DNA of 64,000 nucleotides, from positions 62,001 through 126,000 of the forward strand of contig JAVCCE010000015.1 of NCBI GenBank assembly GCA_030765645.1, written 5' to 3'. Each line of letters opens with the position of its first letter. Within the stretch, counting starts at the first letter, position 1. The position numbers and the translations under genes were made by a program. The stretch comes from Candidatus Hinthialibacter antarcticus (GTDB lineage Bacteria; Hinthialibacterota; Hinthialibacteria; Hinthialibacterales; Hinthialibacteraceae). The notes below the pieces were generated by a model. The model did no database searches. It saw only the letters and a list, made by a program, of their open reading frames with translations, and was not told the DNA's origin. This document shows positions 24,697-33,827 of the stretch, piece after piece.

Positions 24697-26376
24697 ATGA
24701 ACACAAAATCGAACCAGGACACCATAATCTATCCATTGACATTTCAAACAGATACTTCGAGATGGCCTGATCTGTTGCCTTATTGTTCCCGGCTGCTTTC
24801 TCAGTTGACCAAAAAGTCAATTCAGCAATATAGAGGCTCTCATCAAGCGGTCGAAACCGCCTTGGCAAAAGCCCCTTTGAAACTTCATCGGCCCATCGTC
24901 AATGATGAAGACGCCAAGGCGATTCTTGACGTCGTTTTTGAATCAGAAGAAGCCTTAATCAAGCAGGAACCGGAGCGCGAAGAAGCCTACCGCCGCCTGG
25001 GGCGCCATCTGAGGGAACATCTGGCTGACCGCTTGTTGCGCGAGCACCTGAAATTTCTGGATGAAATATTCGCCGATTCGGATAACGGAGCGGCCCAATT
25101 GGCCGAACGGCTTGAAGTGAACGACCGCTTTGACAGCCCAAAATCGCTGGCGCGGTTCATGAAAAAAATCCAAATCTACCGCGAGGTCGAGTCGTTTGTT
25201 CATTCGGCGGAGTTATCGCTGTCAAGCATCAAAATACGCGCCCGTTCGTCCGCCCGCGCCGCGCGGGGCAACTTATGGCCGACCGAACGCCGCGAAAAAT
25301 ATGCTTTCCTTGAGTCGCTCGCCGACGGTGGCAACACCTGCCCGCCGTTTACCGAAGCAGACCTCGAATTTCTGGTCAGCCAATCCAGCGTTGATATGTT
25401 GAAGAAGAAGACCGACCTGCTCATGTCCGAAATGGGCTTTGTTGAGCCGAACCGCTTAAAAGCCAATTATTCGCGGCTGAGCGACCACCTGCAGCGCAGC
25501 AAACAGCGCAAGTCTGACCACTCGCTGCGACGCGACTTGTTGAACAAAATGGGCGCCACCCCCGACCAGATCGACTATATTTCCGCCCGCGCCACTTACC
25601 AGACCATGAAGAACCTCTTGCGTCTGGCGAACGGCAATCTGGCGATTTCTGACCTGATGGGCGGCAAGCGCACCATCCGTAAGTTGTTGCGCCGCCGGGG
25701 CAAATCAAAGAGCCAGGCCGAGATTGATATCACCCGCCATCTCATCAAAGTTGAGGGCATCGACCGACGCGTGGCCGAAGCCTATGCCCGTACGCGCAAA
25801 AACCATTCGCTTGAGCATCTGATGCGCACCATCAATTTTTTGAAAGACAATTACCGCCGCTTTTACCGGGCGCATTGGGGTTTTCGCATTAAAGATACCG
25901 TCTTACGCCGCGCGATGGAGTTAGGGCTTTCCCGAAATAAATTGAGCAAGCGTTCGCTGGCGACCAAAGACTTTTTGAACGACCTGCGCCGCGCACTGGC
26001 GTTGGAAGAAGCCCTGGTCGTGAAAGAAAAAGACAAACTCACGCCCGAAGACCGTCGGCTGGCGTTGGAACCGTTCAAAGAAGTGCTCGATTATGAAACC
26101 GACACCGATACCCGTAAGCAACTCTACTTTATCTATGAGCAGTTTTGTTCAATCGGGCTTTGCATTCCAAAAGACAAACTCAAGCAGACTTGCATGAAGA
26201 ACAGCAAGTTGTTCCCGACCCAGCGCAAGGTACAGGACGCGCTCGAGATTCTCAACGGCGCCTACCGCGCTATCGGGCAGCATGGCGAGACGCTGTGCGT
26301 CCTGCCCGATTACATCAAACTGCCTGAGAAAAAGGCGACCCACGTCTACGCCCACCACGCCGCGCAACGGGTGTGA
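24697..26376 (+). CDS. Large basic all-helical protein of unknown function
   Basis: 559 residues, not recognised. It has no signal peptide or membrane segment, so it is cytoplasmic. It is strongly helical and rich in Arg/Lys, with clusters such as RTIRKLLRRRGKSKSQ, HLQRSKQRKSDHSLRR and HLREHLADRLLREHLKFLDE. Repeating helix-turn-helix-like units of 30-40 residues seem present in the middle (LLNKMGATPDQIDYISARAT and YARTRKNHSLEHLMRTINFL regions). The charge suggests nucleic-acid binding, but no catalytic motif is visible. It sits alone behind a near-perfect promoter with a palindromic operator. Ribosome binding is weak (AGGA about 13 bases upstream). Confidence 0.75.
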   Translation: MNTKSNQDTIIYPLTFQTDTSRWPDLLPYCSRLLSQLTKKSIQQYRGSHQAVETALAKAPLKLHRPIVNDEDAKAILDVVFESEEALIKQEPEREEAYRRLGRHLREHLADRLLREHLKFLDEIFADSDNGAAQLAERLEVNDRFDSPKSLARFMKKIQIYREVESFVHSAELSLSSIKIRARSSARAARGNLWPTERREKYAFLESLADGGNTCPPFTEADLEFLVSQSSVDMLKKKTDLLMSEMGFVEPNRLKANYSRLSDHLQRSKQRKSDHSLRRDLLNKMGATPDQIDYISARATYQTMKNLLRLANGNLAISDLMGGKRTIRKLLRRRGKSKSQAEIDITRHLIKVEGIDRRVAEAYARTRKNHSLEHLMRTINFLKDNYRRFYRAHWGFRIKDTVLRRAMELGLSRNKLSKRSLATKDFLNDLRRALALEEALVVKEKDKLTPEDRRLALEPFKEVLDYETDTDTRKQLYFIYEQFCSIGLCIPKDKLKQTCMKNSKLFPTQRKVQDALEILNGAYRAIGQHGETLCVLPDYIKLPEKKATHVYAHHAAQRV

Positions 26377-26384
26377 GTTCTCTC

Positions 26385-26412
26385 GCGGCTCGGCGGGAGC
26401 CTCGCCCTCCCC
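26385..26412 (+). repeat. Solo arm of the paired-arm hairpin repeat
   Basis: GCGGCTCGGCGGGAG then CCTCGCCCTCCCC, the second-flavour arm, only 9 bases after the stop of the orphan gene. No partner arm precedes it, since that region is coding. Confidence 0.7.
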
Positions 26413-26455
26413 TTGGCTTTGATTCGCCCATCAGATCACTGAAGTGAATTCAGGA

Positions 26456-26511
26456 TGGAGCGCGCGTGTCCACACGCGCATTACATTGCCTCTGTGGACA
26501 GAGGCGCTCCA
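26456..26511. repeat. Cruciform-like repeat with two TGTCCACA-type hairpins
   Basis: Outer arms TGGAGCGC (26456-26463) and GCGCTCCA (26504-26511) enclose GCGCGTG-TCCA-CACGCGC (26462-26479) and GCCTCTGT-GG-ACAGAGGC (26488-26505). The three perfect stems would form a multi-branched structure. A single-hairpin relative is at 56069-56092. It lies in the 435-base gap before the tetR gene. Confidence 0.65.
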
Positions 26512-26628
26512 AGGTCTGGCGCAAATCTCCCCACGGGCTTGCCGTCCTCAAAAATGACCTTTGCACTTTTCTCTCTGGTGGATAGAAAAAGAAGACCTCC
26601 TCGGTTCGCTTTCAGTTTCATTGGTCAT

Positions 26629-26709
26629 GGGGAGGGCGAACCTCCTGGTGAGCCGGATAAAACCGAAAGCCTTTCCTGTCTCGCGGCTTGGCGGGAGCCT
26701 CGCCCTCCC
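26629..26709 (+). repeat. Paired-arm hairpin repeat, copy
   Basis: GGGGAGGGCGAACC-TCCTGGTGAGCCG, then a GAAAGCCTTTCC core, then GCGGCTTGGCGGGAG-CCTCGCCCTCCC. It has the same arm order as the copies at 21715 and 58995. It ends about 37 bases before the -35 box of the TetR/efflux promoter. Confidence 0.85.
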
Positions 26710-26745
26710 ACAGCCTCGTGAAATTAGTTTTATCTATGCCCACGG

Positions 26746-26774
26746 TGGACAATATACCGAACGGTAAGTATACT
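26746..26774 (+). promoter_or_regulatory. Promoter of the TetR/RND operon with internal TetR-type operator
   Basis: TGGACA (26746-26751), a 17-bp spacer, TATACT (26769-26774). The spacer contains TACCG-AA-CGGTA (26755-26766), a near-palindrome of the kind bound by TetR/AcrR-family repressors, overlapped by a wider TATAC...GTATA pair (26753-26772). Binding there would block RNA polymerase, so the first gene of the operon probably controls itself and the pump. Confidence 0.8.
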
Positions 26775-26811
26775 TCTCCATTGAGCACTATTTTCTTCTG
26801 GAAAACCCAAT

Positions 26812-27411
26812 ATGACGCTTGATACGACTGCGCCAACAGAACTCAATACGCGCCAATTAATCGCGCAGGCCGCCATCAAATTGTTCTCAGAAAATGGCTA
26901 CGCCGGAACCAGTATCCGCGACATTGTCGAAGCGGCGGGCGTGACCAAACCCGTTCTGTATTACTACTTCAACAGCAAAGAAGAACTCTACCGATCGCTC
27001 TTTCACGATATTTACGACGCCTGGCTGCCGATTCTGCGTGAGCGAATCAATGCGCCGACCGATTTTCACACCCGCCTGCGCGATTTAATGGATTATTATC
27101 TCGACTTTGGCGACGAGAGCGAAATTTGTGCGCTTCGCCTGATTTATACCGCCGCCTTCGGCCCCAAAGCACAGCGCGAATTAGTCGATATTGTTGCGCT
27201 GGAGAAAAAACATCTTGATTTGTTGAAACAATTTTTCCAGGAAGGGATACATACAGGATGTATCCGTTCCATCCCTGCTGAAAACGCCGCTGTACATTTT
27301 CTTGGCGTCTTGACCATGCAACTAAACTTGCGAGTGGTAACCGGCCAGGAAATAAGCAACGAACAGAAAGAAACCATCATAAACTATTGCCTCTCTGGAA
27401 TTGGACAATGA
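26812..27411 (+). CDS. TetR/AcrR-family transcriptional regulator
   Basis: 199 residues. The N-terminal helix-turn-helix is typical: TRQLIAQAAIKLFSENGYAG followed by TSIRDIVEAAGVTKPVLYYY and FNSKEELYRSLFHDIYDAW. The C-terminal ligand/dimer domain is unassigned. It is the first gene of the operon and its ATGA stop overlaps the adaptor start, so it is made with the pump. The palindrome inside the promoter upstream is its likely operator. The inducer is unknown. Confidence 0.93.
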   Translation: MTLDTTAPTELNTRQLIAQAAIKLFSENGYAGTSIRDIVEAAGVTKPVLYYYFNSKEELYRSLFHDIYDAWLPILRERINAPTDFHTRLRDLMDYYLDFGDESEICALRLIYTAAFGPKAQRELVDIVALEKKHLDLLKQFFQEGIHTGCIRSIPAENAAVHFLGVLTMQLNLRVVTGQEISNEQKETIINYCLSGIGQ

Positions 27412-28511
27412 AAAAACTACGCACTGTCATCCTTTATGTATTTTTGATCGCCTTTGTGTTCGGCGCCTATTACGCCATGTCGTTTATTCCAAGCGGCGGC
27501 GACGGCGATATCCCCAACTCAGCAGACGCGCCGCTCGACGCCGTCAAAGTGATGGAAATCACGCCGCAATATTTTGAGCAGACCATCTTGATTCCCGGCA
27601 TGGCGCAGGCGGCGGTCGACGTTTCGCTAGGGGCGCGCATCCCCGGCATCGTGGAGAAGATCAACGTCAAAGAGGGCGAATTTGTCCGCGCCGGGCAGGA
27701 ACTCTTTCAAATCGACCTGCGTTCGCGCACGTCGCAACTCGAAGACGCCAAAGCCGCCTTGGATCTCACCCAAAAAACCCGGGACCGCATGAAAGCCATG
27801 CGCGATAAAGGCAATATCACCGCGCAGGAATTTGACGAAGCGGTGACCTCCGATCAACGCGCTCAGGCCATCTATAACCGCCTGCAAGTCGAGGTGTCTC
27901 TCGGCAAGGTCGAAGCGCCCATCGACGGCGTCATTGACCGCATCGACGCGGAAGTAGGCGAATTTGTCAGCGAAGGCATGGCGCTGGCGCGGCTGTTGAC
28001 GCTCGACCCCATCGAAGTGGTTACCGGAGTGCCGGAACGCTACGCCGACGCCGCGTCAAATGAAAAACAAGCAGTCGTGATGATCGAAGCCCTCAACGAA
28101 ACCCGCTCCGCCGTGATGAAACGGCTGGCCTTTGGCGCCGACGCCCAATCGAACACCTTTGACGCTACCCTCACCTTAGACAACGCCGACCACCGCATCC
28201 GCCCCGGCATGATTGTGCGGGTGCGTATTGTCACCAAGCGCGAAGACGCGGCGCTGCTGGTTCCGCTGGCGGCGTTAATCAAGCGCGAATCGGGCATGAA
28301 TGTGTTTGTAGAATCAGACGGCAAGGTCGAAGCCCGCCCCGTGCAACTGGGCGGCGTCGACAAAGAGCAAATCGAAATCCTCAACGGCCTCAAAGCCAAT
28401 GACCGCATCGTCATCATTGGTCAGCAAGACCTGGTCGACGGTCAGCCGGTACGCGTCGCAGAGGTCATACAGCAAGCCAAACCCTTCAACGTAGGCAAGA
28501 CCGAACTATGA
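27408..28511 (+). CDS. RND efflux periplasmic adaptor (MFP/HlyD family)
   Basis: 367 residues from the ATG at 27408, which overlaps the tetR stop; an earlier ATG in frame (27387) lies inside tetR. N-terminal membrane anchor (LRTVILYVFLIAFVFGAYYAM), then barrel-sandwich/lipoyl halves (VSLGARIPGIVEKINVKEGE and FVRAGQELFQIDLR; VEAPIDGVIDRIDAEVGEFV), an alpha-hairpin (AKAALDLTQKTRDRMKAM), a beta-barrel (RPGMIVRVRIVTKREDAALL) and the membrane-proximal domain. It connects the pump to an outer-membrane channel. No TolC-type gene follows, so the channel must be encoded elsewhere. Confidence 0.94.
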   Translation: MKKLRTVILYVFLIAFVFGAYYAMSFIPSGGDGDIPNSADAPLDAVKVMEITPQYFEQTILIPGMAQAAVDVSLGARIPGIVEKINVKEGEFVRAGQELFQIDLRSRTSQLEDAKAALDLTQKTRDRMKAMRDKGNITAQEFDEAVTSDQRAQAIYNRLQVEVSLGKVEAPIDGVIDRIDAEVGEFVSEGMALARLLTLDPIEVVTGVPERYADAASNEKQAVVMIEALNETRSAVMKRLAFGADAQSNTFDATLTLDNADHRIRPGMIVRVRIVTKREDAALLVPLAALIKRESGMNVFVESDGKVEARPVQLGGVDKEQIEILNGLKANDRIVIIGQQDLVDGQPVRVAEVIQQAKPFNVGKTEL

Positions 28512-31500
28512 GCCTGACATCCTTTTCCGTAAAAAACCGAATCACCACTATGGTGGTGTTGTTGATTATCGTTGTGGTGGGGATCTACGCGTATCGCATT
28601 TTGCCGCGCGAGTCGTTTCCTGATATTACGATTCCAAACGTCATCGTCACCACGCCGTATGAAGGCGTAGCGCCGTCTGACATCGAGAACCTTATTACCG
28701 ATGAGATCGAAAAGAAACTCATGTCGATCTCTGATGTGGATGAAATCCGCTCGTATTCGTCCGAAGGCAATTCAACCATCATCGTTGAATTCACCAGCGA
28801 CATCGACATCGACGACGCGCTGCAAAAAGTGCGCGACAAGGTCGACGAAGCCAAAGGCGACCTGCCCAATGATTTAGAGAACGACCCGTTCGTCGATGAG
28901 ATCAACCTGTCAGAGTTCCCCATCATGTCGGTGATCGTGTCCGGCCCGGTGGGCCTGGTTCGGCTCAAAGAACTGGCGGACGATCTCTCGGAAGACATTG
29001 AAACGATCACCGGCGTGTTAGAAGCCAAAGTCACCGGCGGCTTAGAGCGCGAGATTCGCGTGGTCTACGAGCCGGAGCGGCTTTCGGCCTACAACCTTTC
29101 GCCCACGCAGATAATGAACGCCGTCATCGCTAACAACCTCAACACGCCCGGCGGCGATATGGACATCGGCCCGCAAAACTATCTGGTGAAAATACCCGGC
29201 GAGTTTGACGACCCCAACGAAGCCAGCGGCTTGATTATACGCGCCGACAAAAACCGCCCCATCTTTATCACCGACGTAGCGCGCCTGCAAGACGGTTTTG
29301 AAGAACAGACCACCAAAGCGCGCTATAACGGGCGCGAAGCGGTGTCGATTGACGTCATCAAACGCAGCGGCGAAAACATCATCCTCATCGCCGACGCGGT
29401 CAAAGCCTTGCTGAAAGAATACCAGCCGGGCTTGCCGGAAGGGGTTGCGTTTTCCATCGTCAGCGACCAATCGAGCGATGTGCGCACCATGGTCTCCGAC
29501 CTCGAAAACAGCATCCTGACCGGCCTTGTACTCGTGGTCGCGGTGGTGTTTTTTGCGATGGGGCTGCGCAACTCCATGCTGGTGGCCAGCGCGATTCCAC
29601 TGTCGATGTTAATCACCTTTTTCATCTTATGGATATTGGACATCACTCTCAACATGGTGGTTTTGTTCTCGCTGGTATTGGCGGTCGGCATGTTAGTCGA
29701 TAACGCCATCGTCATCGTCGAAAACGTCTATCGCCATTGTCAGGACGAAGGCCGCACAAAAACCGAAGCCTCCATCGTCGCCACTCACGAAGTAATGTGG
29801 CCTGTCATCGCCAGCACGGCGACCACCGTCGCGGCGTTTTTCCCGCTCATCTTCTGGCCTGGAATGACCGGCGAGTTTATGAAATTTCTGCCCAAGACGG
29901 TCATCATCACTCTGATCGCCTCGCTATTTGTCGCCCTGGTTATCAACCCGACCTTGGCGAGCATGTTCATCAAAGTAAAACCAAAAAAAGTGAAGAAGAA
30001 ACCGCTGGGGTTATTCATGCGGACGTATCAATACATCCTCGAAGGCGCCATCGAACGCCCTTTCTTCACCTTATGCTGCGCGTTCAGCGTGATGGCGCTG
30101 GTGATGACCGCTTATGGACGCTTCGGGCATGGCGTTGAGTTCTTTCCAGCAATTGACCCGCCCCGCGCCTTTGTTGACCTTAAAATGCCCAAGGGCAGCA
30201 ATCTCGAACAGACCGACATCATCGCGCGGCGGGTGGAAGAGTTTGCCAGCGAACATCAAATTACCAGCATCGTCACCAGCGTAGGCGCGGTTTCGACTGG
30301 CATCGACGCGTTCTTCGGCGGCGGCGGCGGGGCCAAAGACAAAGGCCGCATCATGTTGGAGTTCCCCATCATGGAGAAACGCGAAACGCCCGCGAAACAA
30401 ATTCTCGCCACGCTGCGCCGCCAGACCCAGCCGATTTATGAATGCGACATTGAGATCAACGAAGAAGAAGGCGGCCCGCCCACCGGCGCCCCGGTCAGCA
30501 TCGAAATCTCCGGCGAGTCGTACGACGTGCTGGCGCCGCTGATGCGGACAATCAAAGACAAAATTCGTAATACCCCCGGCTTGGTGGATATGAAAGACGA
30601 CTACGTCATTGCGCGGCCAGAAATTGTGATCGACGTTGACAAGCAACGCGCCGCCCTGCTGGGGCTGGATACGCGCATGGTCGCCGAGAACGTCAAAACC
30701 GCGATTCGCGGCGTCGAAGCGGGAAAATACCGCGACGGCAGCGACGAATATGACATCATTGTGCAGCTGCCGCTGGAACGCCGCAAAGATTTAGAAGCGC
30801 TGAAAAACCTGCAAATCAGCGATGCGCTCGGCAACTACGTCCCCATCACTTCCGTGGCGGACCTCCGGGTCTCCGCTGGACTCGGCACCATCGTCCATTC
30901 CGACCAGGACCGCGTCATCACCATCGAAGCCGATGCCGAAGGCCGCCTCGCGACCGAGGTGCTCGCCGATGTTCAACTCACGCTTGCGGATATGCAACTA
31001 CCGCGCGGATACAAAATCACCTACCGGGGCGAAAGCGAAGACCGCGAAGAAGCGCAGGTGTTTTTGACAGAAGCCTTCGCGGCGGTGCTGATGTTAATCG
31101 CCCTGATTCTCGTCACCGAATTCAACTCGCTCTACCGCCCGCTGATCGTGCTCACCTCAGTCATTCTATCAACGGCGGGGGTGTTCATCGGCCTGATGGC
31201 GACCCAAACGCCGTTTGGCATCATTATGACCGGCATCGGCGTCATCAGCCTGGCGGGCGTAGTGGTCAACAACGCCATCGTCTTGCTCGACTATATTGAG
31301 CAGTTGCGCGAGCGTGGGCAATCCGCTCACGATTCAATCATCAATGCCTGTATTATCCGCTTTCGCCCGGTCATCCTGACGGCGATCACCACCATCCTGG
31401 GGCTGGCGCCAATGGCGTTAGGAATCAGTTACGACTTCCGCCGCGGCGGTTTTATGGTCGGGACGGAATCATCGCAATGGTGGGGTTCGATGGCGGTGGC

Positions 31501-31651
31501 GGTCATCTTTGGGCTTGCCTTCGCGACCGTGATGACGCTGGTGGTGGTTCCCTCGATGTTGGCGCTAGGCGACCGCTGCAACGAAATGGTTGCGCGTCTG
31601 CGCGGACGGGACAAAGCAACGTCTGAACCCGTCCACACGATTTCGATATAA
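28508..31651 (+). CDS. RND efflux permease (AcrB/HAE1-like)
   Basis: 1047 residues, full length for an inner-membrane RND pump. Twelve membrane helices are expected: one near the N-terminus (ITTMVVLLIIVVVGIYAYRI), two blocks of five to six, and large periplasmic loops starting SFPDITIPNVIVTTPYEGVA and SGESYDVLAPLMRTIKDK. In TM4 the proton-relay motif is GMLVDNAIVIVENVY, with Asp-Asn where AcrB has Asp-Asp; this is common in non-AcrB subfamilies. FRPVILTAITTILGLAPMAL and the glycine-rich FFGGGGGAKD loop are also notable. It overlaps the adaptor by ATGA. Substrates may be drugs, lipids or other hydrophobic compounds; they are not predictable here. Confidence 0.94.
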   Translation: MSLTSFSVKNRITTMVVLLIIVVVGIYAYRILPRESFPDITIPNVIVTTPYEGVAPSDIENLITDEIEKKLMSISDVDEIRSYSSEGNSTIIVEFTSDIDIDDALQKVRDKVDEAKGDLPNDLENDPFVDEINLSEFPIMSVIVSGPVGLVRLKELADDLSEDIETITGVLEAKVTGGLEREIRVVYEPERLSAYNLSPTQIMNAVIANNLNTPGGDMDIGPQNYLVKIPGEFDDPNEASGLIIRADKNRPIFITDVARLQDGFEEQTTKARYNGREAVSIDVIKRSGENIILIADAVKALLKEYQPGLPEGVAFSIVSDQSSDVRTMVSDLENSILTGLVLVVAVVFFAMGLRNSMLVASAIPLSMLITFFILWILDITLNMVVLFSLVLAVGMLVDNAIVIVENVYRHCQDEGRTKTEASIVATHEVMWPVIASTATTVAAFFPLIFWPGMTGEFMKFLPKTVIITLIASLFVALVINPTLASMFIKVKPKKVKKKPLGLFMRTYQYILEGAIERPFFTLCCAFSVMALVMTAYGRFGHGVEFFPAIDPPRAFVDLKMPKGSNLEQTDIIARRVEEFASEHQITSIVTSVGAVSTGIDAFFGGGGGAKDKGRIMLEFPIMEKRETPAKQILATLRRQTQPIYECDIEINEEEGGPPTGAPVSIEISGESYDVLAPLMRTIKDKIRNTPGLVDMKDDYVIARPEIVIDVDKQRAALLGLDTRMVAENVKTAIRGVEAGKYRDGSDEYDIIVQLPLERRKDLEALKNLQISDALGNYVPITSVADLRVSAGLGTIVHSDQDRVITIEADAEGRLATEVLADVQLTLADMQLPRGYKITYRGESEDREEAQVFLTEAFAAVLMLIALILVTEFNSLYRPLIVLTSVILSTAGVFIGLMATQTPFGIIMTGIGVISLAGVVVNNAIVLLDYIEQLRERGQSAHDSIINACIIRFRPVILTAITTILGLAPMALGISYDFRRGGFMVGTESSQWWGSMAVAVIFGLAFATVMTLVVVPSMLALGDRCNEMVARLRGRDKATSEPVHTISI

Positions 31652-31734
31652 TCACGTTGCGCTGGTTCCGGCGCATCTCTGCTTGGTGCTATGATCCATT
31701 GTCAGCAATGAATAGAAAAATGGTGTAACTCAGA

Positions 31735-32436
31735 ATGGCGAAGTACGACATATCCATCTCGGCGTTTTTTCCCGCGCATAACGAAGTCGATAACATCGGC
31801 GTATTGACCGAGAAAACGGTCGCCGCCTTGTCGGAACTGGTCGATGATTTCGAGGTGCTCATCATCAACGACGGCAGCAACGACGGCACCCGCGAACTCG
31901 CCGACGAACTCGCGGGCCGCATCCCACAGGTGCGCGCCATTCACCATGAGGTCAACCGGGGCTACGGCGGCGCAGTCAAAACCGGGCTGGCGTCGGCGAC
32001 CAAAGACTGGGTGTTTTTCACCGACGGCGACGGACAGTTTGACGTGGGCGAAATCGCCTCACTGGTCGAACACACCCCTGACCATGACGCCGTGGTGGGC
32101 TATCGCATCGACCGGCAAGACCCCGCGCACCGCAAGTTGTTCGCCCGTTGCTGGGGGACGCTGATTCGCTTTTTGTTTGGATTTCAGGTGCGCGATTTAG
32201 ATTGCGCCTTCAAGTTGTTTCGCCGCAAATATTTTGACGGCGTCGAACTCAAGGCCGAGGGCGCAGTGATTTCGGTCGAATTTTTCTCGATCCTCACCCG
32301 CAACGGCGCCCGCATCAAACAAGTCGGCGTTCATCATTATCCGCGCACGGCGGGCGAGCAGTCAGGCGGCAGCCCGAAAGTCGTGCTACGCGCCTTCAAA
32401 GAACTGATGCTGCTCTACGGGCGATTGAAAGGCTAA
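31735..32436 (+). CDS. Family 2 glycosyltransferase (DPM/polyprenyl-phosphate type)
   Basis: 233 residues. GT-A fold: SISAFFPAHNEVDNIGVLTE, EVLIINDGSNDGTRELADEL (nucleotide-binding Asp), HEVNRGYGGAVKTGLASATK, FTDGDGQFDVGEIASL (D-x-D metal site) and DLDCAFKLFRRKYFDGVEL (acceptor site). It resembles dolichyl-phosphate mannose synthase and undecaprenyl-phosphate glycosyltransferases, but lacks C-terminal membrane helices. It would put a sugar on a lipid carrier at the cytoplasmic face. It lies 83 bases after the pump gene and may be independent. Confidence 0.9.
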   Translation: MAKYDISISAFFPAHNEVDNIGVLTEKTVAALSELVDDFEVLIINDGSNDGTRELADELAGRIPQVRAIHHEVNRGYGGAVKTGLASATKDWVFFTDGDGQFDVGEIASLVEHTPDHDAVVGYRIDRQDPAHRKLFARCWGTLIRFLFGFQVRDLDCAFKLFRRKYFDGVELKAEGAVISVEFFSILTRNGARIKQVGVHHYPRTAGEQSGGSPKVVLRAFKELMLLYGRLKG

Positions 32437-32491
32437 TCGTTCCGCCTGCAATCCAGTCCTCACATTCTCGTTTCCTCTGGAGCCTACCGCA

Positions 32492-33742
32492 TTGACCCTG
32501 TTTCGTAACGAAGCCCATCGCCGCGCCGGCTACTGGCTAATGGCCAACCATTGGTTTATGTATAGCGCCATGGCCTGCGTGATGGCGCATTTGTCGCGCT
32601 ATTTCGATCTTGATCTCGGCCTCAACGACCAAAACATCGGCCTCTTGATGGCGTTGCCGCTGGGCGTCGGCGTTATATTCCAGCCGTTATGGGGGGTGCT
32701 GTCCGACCGCTATCTGGGACGCACCAACGCCTATCGCCTCGCGCAGGGACTGACCGCCGTCTTGCTGGTTTTTTTTAGCCTGTCGCACCAGATCGGCGGC
32801 AACTACCTGCTGCTGGCGGCGGCGTGCGCCATGATGATTTTTCATAGTTCAAACGCGCCTTTGTCATCGGGGTTAATCATTTCATTTTTGGGGATCGAGC
32901 GCCGCCATCTGTTCGGACGCATCCGCGTATTCGGCAGCGCCAGTTTCGCGTTCACCATCGCCCTGCTCTGCCCGCTCGCCGCCGCCGCGTCGATTTATGT
33001 CGGCGTATATCCCCGCATGGGAATCTTCTGGCTGGGCGCGGCGTTTTACCTCGCCGCTTTATGCACGACCTTCTGGGACGTCAAGCAATTTGAGCCTCAT
33101 CATCGCCCGCCGATGAAATCGTTTCTCACCCTGATTCAAACACCGAACCTGCTGCATTTTTATTTTTGCCTGTTTTGTCTGGGGCTGGGCGCGGCAGGCG
33201 GCATTCAGTACATCGGGCCATACATTGGATTGCGCGGCCACTCGGAATGGTTTTTCTCCAGCCTGTGGGCGGTGGGCGTCAGTTCAGAGATCATCCTGAC
33301 GTGGAATCTTCATTCCATCGTCAAGCGCTTCGGCCTCAAGGCGATCATCGTGTTCGGCATCGCGTCCGAATGCATCCGTTGGACGGGAATGGGGATGACG
33401 CAAAACCCCTATCTCTACTATCTCATCTTTACCATGCACGGCACCGCAGTGATCGGCAACTTCTTCGCCGCTGCGATGTATATTGATTCGGAATGCGACG
33501 AAAGCGTACGCTCGACCGCGCAGACGTTGTTATTTTTTTCATTCGTATCAGGACAAGTCAGCGGCTATATTCTCAGCAGCCAGATTGTGCAATTCGTCGG
33601 CGCCCATTGGTCGATGGAACGGGTTGACGCGATTCAAACCAGTTTCTTCGCGTTCGGCGCCATCTGCGCATTCGGCGCGCTATGGGCGTGGTTATTTATT
33701 AAGAAAGAATCTAAATTCGCGGTGCTCGACGCGAAAGCGTAA
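32492..33742 (+). CDS. MFS transporter (NupG/LacY-like group), TTG start
   Basis: 416 residues, about twelve membrane helices. The start is TTG at 32492, with GGAG 9 bases upstream; no ATG fits as well. NQNIGLLMALPLGVGVIFQP, PLWGVLSDRYLGRTNAYRLA (the loop 2-3 G-x-x-x-D-R signature), FGRIRVFGSASFAFTIALL (R-x-x-G-S) and QTLLFFSFVSGQVSGYILS match the MFS_1-like group of nucleoside/sugar:H+ symporters. The solute is unknown. A bidirectional terminator follows at 33770-33797. Confidence 0.88.
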   Translation: MTLFRNEAHRRAGYWLMANHWFMYSAMACVMAHLSRYFDLDLGLNDQNIGLLMALPLGVGVIFQPLWGVLSDRYLGRTNAYRLAQGLTAVLLVFFSLSHQIGGNYLLLAAACAMMIFHSSNAPLSSGLIISFLGIERRHLFGRIRVFGSASFAFTIALLCPLAAAASIYVGVYPRMGIFWLGAAFYLAALCTTFWDVKQFEPHHRPPMKSFLTLIQTPNLLHFYFCLFCLGLGAAGGIQYIGPYIGLRGHSEWFFSSLWAVGVSSEIILTWNLHSIVKRFGLKAIIVFGIASECIRWTGMGMTQNPYLYYLIFTMHGTAVIGNFFAAAMYIDSECDESVRSTAQTLLFFSFVSGQVSGYILSSQIVQFVGAHWSMERVDAIQTSFFAFGAICAFGALWAWLFIKKESKFAVLDAKA

Positions 33743-33769
33743 CGCGTTTCTCCCTCCATTTCCCAAAAA

Positions 33770-33797
33770 AAGGCCCTCATCTTTCGACGAGGGCCTT
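33770..33797. terminator. Bidirectional rho-independent terminator
   Basis: AAGGCCCTC (33770-33778), a 10-base loop, GAGGGCCTT (33789-33797), with an A-run on the left and T's on the right. It lies between convergent genes and can serve both. Confidence 0.85.
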
Positions 33798-33827
33798 TGC
33801 AATTCATGAGTTATTCACTGCGTATGA

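Noticed and set aside
24668-24868. 66-residue reverse frame over the start of the orphan gene
   Set aside because: It covers the leader and 5' end of a far longer gene, and shows no start signal.
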